64,000 bases of DNA from Centroberyx gerrardi (Eukaryota; Chordata; Actinopteri; Beryciformes; Berycidae): the NCBI RefSeq assembly GCF_048128805.1, contig NC_135998.1:29618992-29682991 (forward strand), written 5' to 3'. Below the pieces are notes generated by a model. It was not told where the DNA came from. It worked only from the letters and a program-made list of their open reading frames with translations, and did not search any database. Each line of letters begins with the position of its first letter. Position 1 is the stretch's first letter. Made by a program: the position numbers and the translations under genes. This document shows positions 61,410 to 64,000 of the stretch, piece after piece.

Positions 61410-62551
61410 GCGTAAGCACCAGGAGATCCGGGCCATGCGTAGCCAGCTGAAGAAGATCGAGGACTTGGGCGCGGCCATGGAGGAAGCGCTGATCTTGGAC
61501 AACAAGTACACAGAGCACAGCACAGTGGGCCTGGCCCAGCAGTGGGACCAGCTGGACCAACTGGGCATGAGGATGCAGCACAACCTGGAGCAGCAGATAC
61601 AGGCCAGGTACACCAAATAAATACATGGTGTTAACAGAAAAATGTCCCACACATCCACTCCATGTGTCAGAGACTCATCTTCCTCCCCCTCTCTTCTTCA
61701 GGAACACCACCGGAGTGACAGAAGAGGCTCTGAAGGAGTTCAGCATGATGTTCAAGTAAGCGGCGTTGACTTCCACTCTGCACACTTCACCGCGTCCCGT
61801 GACCCAAGTTAAAAACCTCATTACTCACCTGTTTGTTTTCCTGCAACTACCAGGCACTTTGACAAGGAGAAGTCGGGCCGTCTGAACCACCAGGAGTTCA
61901 AGTCGTGTCTGCGCTCGCTGGGCTACGACCTGCCGATGGTGGAGGAGGGCGAGCCGGACCCGGAGTTCGAGTCCATCCTCGACACGGTGGATCCCAACAG
62001 GTCCGTCAACTGCAATTTGGTTGTATATGCAGAATAAAATGAAGTGTGCAACCTGAAGATTGTATTTGGGTGTAGTGCCAGCAATGAAAAAGGATGAGAG
62101 GATTAAAGTCAGTTGTTGTATTTGCTTGAATATCTATTTGCTGTCTTGTGTGTGCTGTTTGTGGTTAACTGTGTTCATTTGTGTATGCAGAGACGGCAAC
62201 GTGTCCTTGCAGGAGTACATGGCCTTCATGATCAGCCGCGAGACGGAGAACGTCAAGTCCAGCGAGGAGATCGAGAGCGCCTTCCGCGCCCTGAGCACCG
62301 AGAACAAGCCTTACGTCACCAAAGAAGAGCTCTACCAGGTCAGATGCGGAAACGTCACGCTCTGCGAACGTGGTTTGAGTCTGAAGTCTAGACGGAGGTT
62401 TAACGCTCCTCTTCTTCCCTTCCAGAACCTGACCAAGGAGCAGGCGGACTACTGCCTCTCGCACATGAAGCCCTACCTAGACAGCAAGGGGCGTGAACTG
62501 CCGACGGCCTTCGACTTCGTGGAATTCACCCGCTCGCTCTTTGTCAACTGA
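36446..62551 (+). CDS. sptan1: sptan1: spectrin alpha chain, non-erythrocytic (alpha-II spectrin)
   Basis: Alpha-II spectrin pairs with beta spectrins into tetramers that cross-link actin under the plasma membrane, at axon initial segments and in epithelia. Fifty-four coding exons (listed by block in the next entries) sum to 2479 codons with all cassettes, close to human isoform 1. The order is: N-terminal partial repeat, nine spectrin repeats, a repeat interrupted by an SH3 domain, the calpain/calmodulin segment, further repeats, and a C-terminal EF-hand domain ending in TRSLFVN. The start [20 protein letters not shown] is colinear with human. Every exon joins in phase. Introns 6 and 42 have GC donors. 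The isoform set (SH3i cassette, LSKLL, TYLLDG) appears retained. The neighbours match mammalian synteny except for GLE1. Confidence 0.97.
44000..46788 (+). CDS. sptan1: sptan1 exons 19-23: SH3 domain and SH3i cassette
   Basis: Exons: 44000-44092, 44224-44358, 44483-44631, 44892-44948, 46590-46788. The SH3 domain spans residues about 970-1025. ALYDY (974-978), the tryptophan pair DWW (1003-1005) and GFVPAAYV (1014-1021) mark the proline-ligand groove. Exon 22 is a 57-nt cassette coding [19 protein letters not shown]. It enters and leaves in the same phase, so skipping it gives an in-frame QYGTLL join. The spectrin repeat interrupted by the SH3 domain resumes in exon 23. Confidence 0.95.
44892..44948 (+). 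other. sptan1: SH3i-type cassette exon of sptan1 (57 nt)
   Basis: The exon is flanked by GCGCAG and CT|GTGAGT and is bounded by a 260-bp intron before and a 1.6-kb intron after. It encodes 19 residues where the mammalian cassette has 20. In mammals this insert just after the SH3 domain defines the SH3i isoform. Both splice phases match for skipping. Confidence 0.8.
45318..45390. mobile_element. Short hAT-type MITE (sptan1 intron 22)
   Basis: A 73-bp element has inverted ends CAGTGGTTTTCAATCAT and ATGATTGAAAACCACTG, a perfect 17-bp pair. The 8-bp flanks are GGTTATAC and AGTTATAC (7 of 8). It is one of the smallest complete-looking MITEs in the window. Confidence 0.8.
47086..48632 (+). CDS. 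sptan1: sptan1 exons 24-27: calpain/caspase/calmodulin hub
   Basis: Exons: 47086-47190 (35 aa), 47820-47852 (11 aa), 47966-48001 (12 aa), 48585-48632 (16 aa). In mammals this stretch contains the calpain cut in EVY-GMM, the caspase-3 cut after DETD and the calmodulin-binding helix SKTASPWKSARLMVHT. Here the residues are [23 protein letters not shown] and [16 protein letters not shown] (residues 1173-1211). The caspase DxxD pattern (DEAD-S) and calmodulin helix are kept; the calpain Tyr-Gly is replaced by Leu-Gly. The exon 25 donor GTTATC is weak, which may allow alternative use. Confidence 0.9.
49476..51800 (+). CDS. sptan1: sptan1 exons 28-35: middle spectrin repeats
   Basis: Exons: 49476-49567, 50020-50164, 50293-50474, 50708-50807, 50918-51115, 51207-51353, 51434-51537, 51638-51800. 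All encode triple-helical repeats very close to the human order, for example [36 protein letters not shown] and [22 protein letters not shown] sequence. No frameshift or missing segment is seen. Confidence 0.95.
52176..52190 (+). other. sptan1: sptan1 exon 36: 15-nt microexon (LSKLL)
   Basis: Fifteen bases lie between TTCTATAG and GTAAGT, with a long pyrimidine-rich lead-in from about 52141. They encode LSKLL between DPTNIQ and SKHQKHQ, exactly the five-residue insert of the longer human isoform as I remember it. The exon is phase 0 on both sides, so inclusion is optional. Confidence 0.85.
53295..57839 (+). CDS. sptan1: sptan1 exons 37-47: C-terminal half repeats
   Basis: Exons: 53295-53426, 54082-54219, 54312-54416, 55160-55368, 55555-55675, 55874-55995, 56136-56268, 56388-56486, 56628-56787, 57046-57332, 57543-57839. 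Signatures include [39 protein letters not shown] and [18 protein letters not shown]. Exon 42 (55874-55995) ends in AG followed by a GC donor. The exon 46 acceptor is built from (TG)10 plus TTTAG. Confidence 0.95.
53452..53850 (+). repeat. Interspersed repeats in sptan1 intron 37
   Basis: Two unrelated repeat pieces adjoin. 53452-53590 carries GCACTTTATTGATCTCC and GGGGAAATTTG, shared with 23209-23365. 53752-53850 contains TTATCCAGAGCGACTTA, a word string widespread in teleost repeats. Neither could be assigned to a family with confidence. Confidence 0.6.
54730..55097. mobile_element. Tc1-like MITE (sptan1 intron 39)
   Basis: The left end CACTGCTTGTCAAGTTTGG and right end CCAAACTTTTGACGGGTAGTG are imperfect inverted repeats typical of fish Tc1-like elements. 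TA flanks both sides (54728-54729 and 55098-55099). The 368-bp interior is decayed, with only GCCTTGATGGAAAGGCA-like transposon words left. It ends about 60 bases before exon 40. Confidence 0.75.
57976..62551 (+). CDS. sptan1: sptan1 exons 48-55: last repeat and EF-hand domain
   Basis: Exons: 57976-58088, 59838-59855, 61165-61219, 61411-61607, 61702-61755, 61854-62000, 62191-62338, 62426-62551. The EF1 loop [12 protein letters not shown] (about 2343-2354) and the EF2 loop [12 protein letters not shown] (about 2386-2397) keep the acidic first and last ligands expected for Ca2+ binding. The C-terminal pair of EF-hands is helical without obvious ligands. The stop is at 62549-62551. Exon 49 is an 18-nt cassette. 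The exon 51 acceptor follows a long TG run with no pyrimidine tract. Confidence 0.95.
58352..59620 (+). mobile_element. Interrupted CGATAT-rich hAT MITE (host of a nested element)
   Basis: TAGGCTTGGGCGATTATCC at 58352 matches the left terminus of the odf2-intron copies. The body resumes at 59512 with repeated ATATCGCGATAT-type words, after the nested element 58389-59511. The right terminus GCCCAAGCCTA is not present, so this copy lost its end. Confidence 0.7.
58389..59511. mobile_element. Complete non-autonomous hAT element nested in another hAT
   Basis: The inverted ends are TAGGGATGCACCGATA and TATCGGATCGGTGCATCCCTA. The identical 8-bp flank ATCACGAT lies at 58381-58388 and 59512-59519. 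The length is 1123 bp without a transposase frame. It sits inside the older CGATAT-rich MITE, so the order of insertion can be read directly. A fragment of the same family lies at 14748. Confidence 0.9.
59838..59855 (+). other. sptan1: sptan1 exon 49: 18-nt microexon (TYLLDG)
   Basis: TAATCAG precedes and GTTAAT follows an 18-nt exon that completes an Arg codon, adds TYLLD and shares a Gly codon with exon 50. Skipping it joins ETR directly to SCMVEE in frame. A long CT-rich tract (about 59730-59800) and a TGC ten bases before the exon resemble the layout of neuron-regulated microexons; that regulation is inferred. Confidence 0.85.
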
Positions 62552-62855
62552 TCCCCCCCCCCCCACCTACCAGTGACCAATCGGGACGCGTTTTCCCCCC
62601 ACACACTTAAACACGAATACACGGCTGAAACTGCATGATTGTGGCACTAGGAATACTCACTAGTTTCAACTCTCTGTAGCTCTCTATTTATCTAGCTATA
62701 CCCTTCACTCTTTGTGCTTCTGATGATAGCGTAGTGGATCTGTCTGCATTTGAATGTGATTGTTTTAGCTGTTTTAGCTTGTGCTTTCGCTGGATTTAAG
62801 AACCTAATAGTAACAATGATGTTGTGACAACACCTTAACGACTGCAGTGTGCTTT

Positions 62856-62861
62856 AATAAA
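62856..62861 (+). terminator. sptan1: sptan1 poly(A) signal (AATAAA)
   Basis: AATAAA lies in CTTTAATAAACGC, 305 bases after the stop, followed by a GTGTTGTCTTT element at about 62890. It gives a compact 3' UTR of roughly 330 bases that starts with a C10 run just after the stop codon. Confidence 0.75.
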
Positions 62862-62899
62862 CGCTACTGGTTAGAACTGGAAACCCATACTGTGTTGTC

Positions 62900-62905
62900 T
62901 TTATT
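62900..62905 (-). terminator. dync2i2: dync2i2 poly(A) signal on the minus strand
   Basis: The plus-strand TTTATT reads AATAAA on the minus strand, 145 bases after the dync2i2 stop. Cleavage would fall near 62880-62890, essentially where the facing sptan1 transcript ends. Confidence 0.6.
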
Positions 62906-63050
62906 TCACTTCCACACTTCTTATGTACAAAAATAAGTATTATATAAATAACTTGGTACAAAACAATGAATAAATATGAACCAGTATACAATAGACATGA
63001 TGATGCAACATTTGTAGATATTACAAATATCCCATTAAACGGTCCTTAGT

Positions 63051-63289
63051 TTATTCTGCCACTTCGTTGGCGATCTGCTCCAGCTGGGCCGTCTCTCTGG
63101 GGCTTTGCTCCGTCAAATCGGCGCTCAGGTGCCAAATGTTGGCCGTCCCGTCCGTTTTCCCCACCGCCAGCAGGTGAGGGTTTTGGGAGTTGAAGGCCAG
63201 ACAGGTGGCAGCTTGGCCGGCACCGCCCTGATCGATGGTGGCAGCCGGCCGGAGAGACCTCCGGCCCAGGTCGAATATCTGCACCACAC
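63051..63289 (-). CDS. dync2i2: dync2i2 (wdr34), last coding exon, partial gene
   Basis: DYNC2I2 is the WD-repeat intermediate chain of cytoplasmic dynein-2, which powers retrograde intraflagellar transport. The minus-strand exon opens after CTCATAG (acceptor at 63290-63291) and codes VVQIFDLGRRSLRP, then a final WD-type blade CLAFNSQNPHLLAVGKTDG and ANIWHLSADL. It ends NEVAE with TAA at 63053-63051. Orientation and place, convergent with sptan1, match human WDR34. The first codon is split and takes one base from the preceding exon, outside the part I can recognise. The assignment rests on the blade motif plus synteny. Confidence 0.78.
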
Positions 63290-64000
63290 CTATGAGGAAG
63301 AAACGGTTCAAGAATAACGTGTTTTAGTCAACAACAGCAAATCTGTCCTACACTTTCAAGTACTGCTGCTAACACACATTCATATGACAGTAGGCCAAGT
63401 TGATATTTCAAGTCTATGTTTGTAAATGATGTCGTCACAGTAGTTGCATCAACAAATTGGGGGAAAGTGGTACATGTTAATTCTCTGCACACCAAAGAGC
63501 TTTTGGTACTACTGGCAGAACTTGACACTATCCTGTAGTCTCAACACTAAAGTATGACAAAAACATTAATTTGTAGCATGCTGTTTCACACAACTAAATT
63601 GTGCAAATTTATGATATGTTGGATTTTGTTTTGCATTTTTGTGACAAGATGCCTTACAATATCACTTTTTTTTTTTTACTACAACTTTAGGTTTGCTACA
63701 AAAAGAGACACCTTAACTTTTGACTCTACTTTGCCCAGTTTAGTCTAAAAATATTGAATTTGACAGATTAGATTTCAACCACTGACAGCATCAAAAAATC
63801 AAATTTGTGTCATGTAGGGCAAGTATAAATAATAATAATAATACTAAATAATACATTTTCCATTTAAAAAAAGTGAGTTTAGGCATACCAATTAGACAAT
63901 TATTTACACCACACACACCACTCCTCTTACAGTCATCCTTTTTTGCACATCGTGCACATCGATATAATGAGTCAGTAGCATGGTCTATGAAGGGTGAAGA
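63290..64000 (-). other. dync2i2: dync2i2 intron, window edge
   Basis: No further WD-repeat exon could be recognised on the minus strand up to the window end. The stretch is AT-rich, with T11 at about 63665 and a short AAT run near 63828. Confidence 0.55.

Noticed and set aside
62060..62551. Continuous 163-codon frame through the last sptan1 intron
   Set aside because: The intron at 62339-62425 happens to be open in frame, but the donor and acceptor are good and the homology (LYQ-NLTKEQ) requires removal.

Overview
The window is vertebrate nuclear DNA, almost certainly from a teleost fish. It has long spliced genes with GT-AG introns and AATAAA signals, fish-type DNA transposons (Tc1/mariner, hAT, TTAA-flanked MITEs), many microsatellites, and human-like proteins. 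No prokaryotic, viral or organellar gene was seen. The gene order odf2 (+), sptan1 (+), dync2i2/wdr34 (-) matches human 9q34.11 as I know it, except that GLE1, which lies between ODF2 and SPTAN1 in mammals, is not seen here.

Region by region: 1-6230 is non-coding upstream DNA with a TTAA MITE, a C/G palindrome and a non-autonomous Tc1 element. 6230-6491 is the odf2 promoter and first exon, with an RFX X-box-like site and CCAAT boxes. 7567-19581 carries 18 coding exons of odf2 (829 codons by my exon sum), and its 3' UTR runs to about 20765. 20770-24300 is intergenic, with a LINE tail and other repeats. 24326-24460 is the sptan1 promoter (CRE, A29 tract) and non-coding exon 1. 24461-36442 is a 12 kb first intron with no supported gene. 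36446-62551 carries 54 coding exons of sptan1 (2479 codons by my sum with all cassettes included). 62856-62905 holds the facing poly(A) signals of sptan1 and dync2i2. 63051-63289 is the last coding exon of dync2i2 on the minus strand; the rest of that gene lies beyond the window.

All exon joins were checked by hand for reading phase. Three introns need a GC donor (one in odf2, two in sptan1). sptan1 keeps several in-frame cassettes: a 57-nt exon after the SH3 domain (the SH3i cassette of mammals), a 15-nt microexon coding LSKLL, an 18-nt microexon coding TYLLDG, and 33- and 36-nt exons over the calpain/caspase/calmodulin hub.

odf2 (centriolar distal appendages, sperm tail) and dync2i2 (dynein-2 in retrograde intraflagellar transport) are both cilium/centrosome genes. 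sptan1 encodes the alpha chain of the membrane skeleton. I found no convincing undescribed system. The more interesting signals are splice-architecture details and transposon arrangements around exons.
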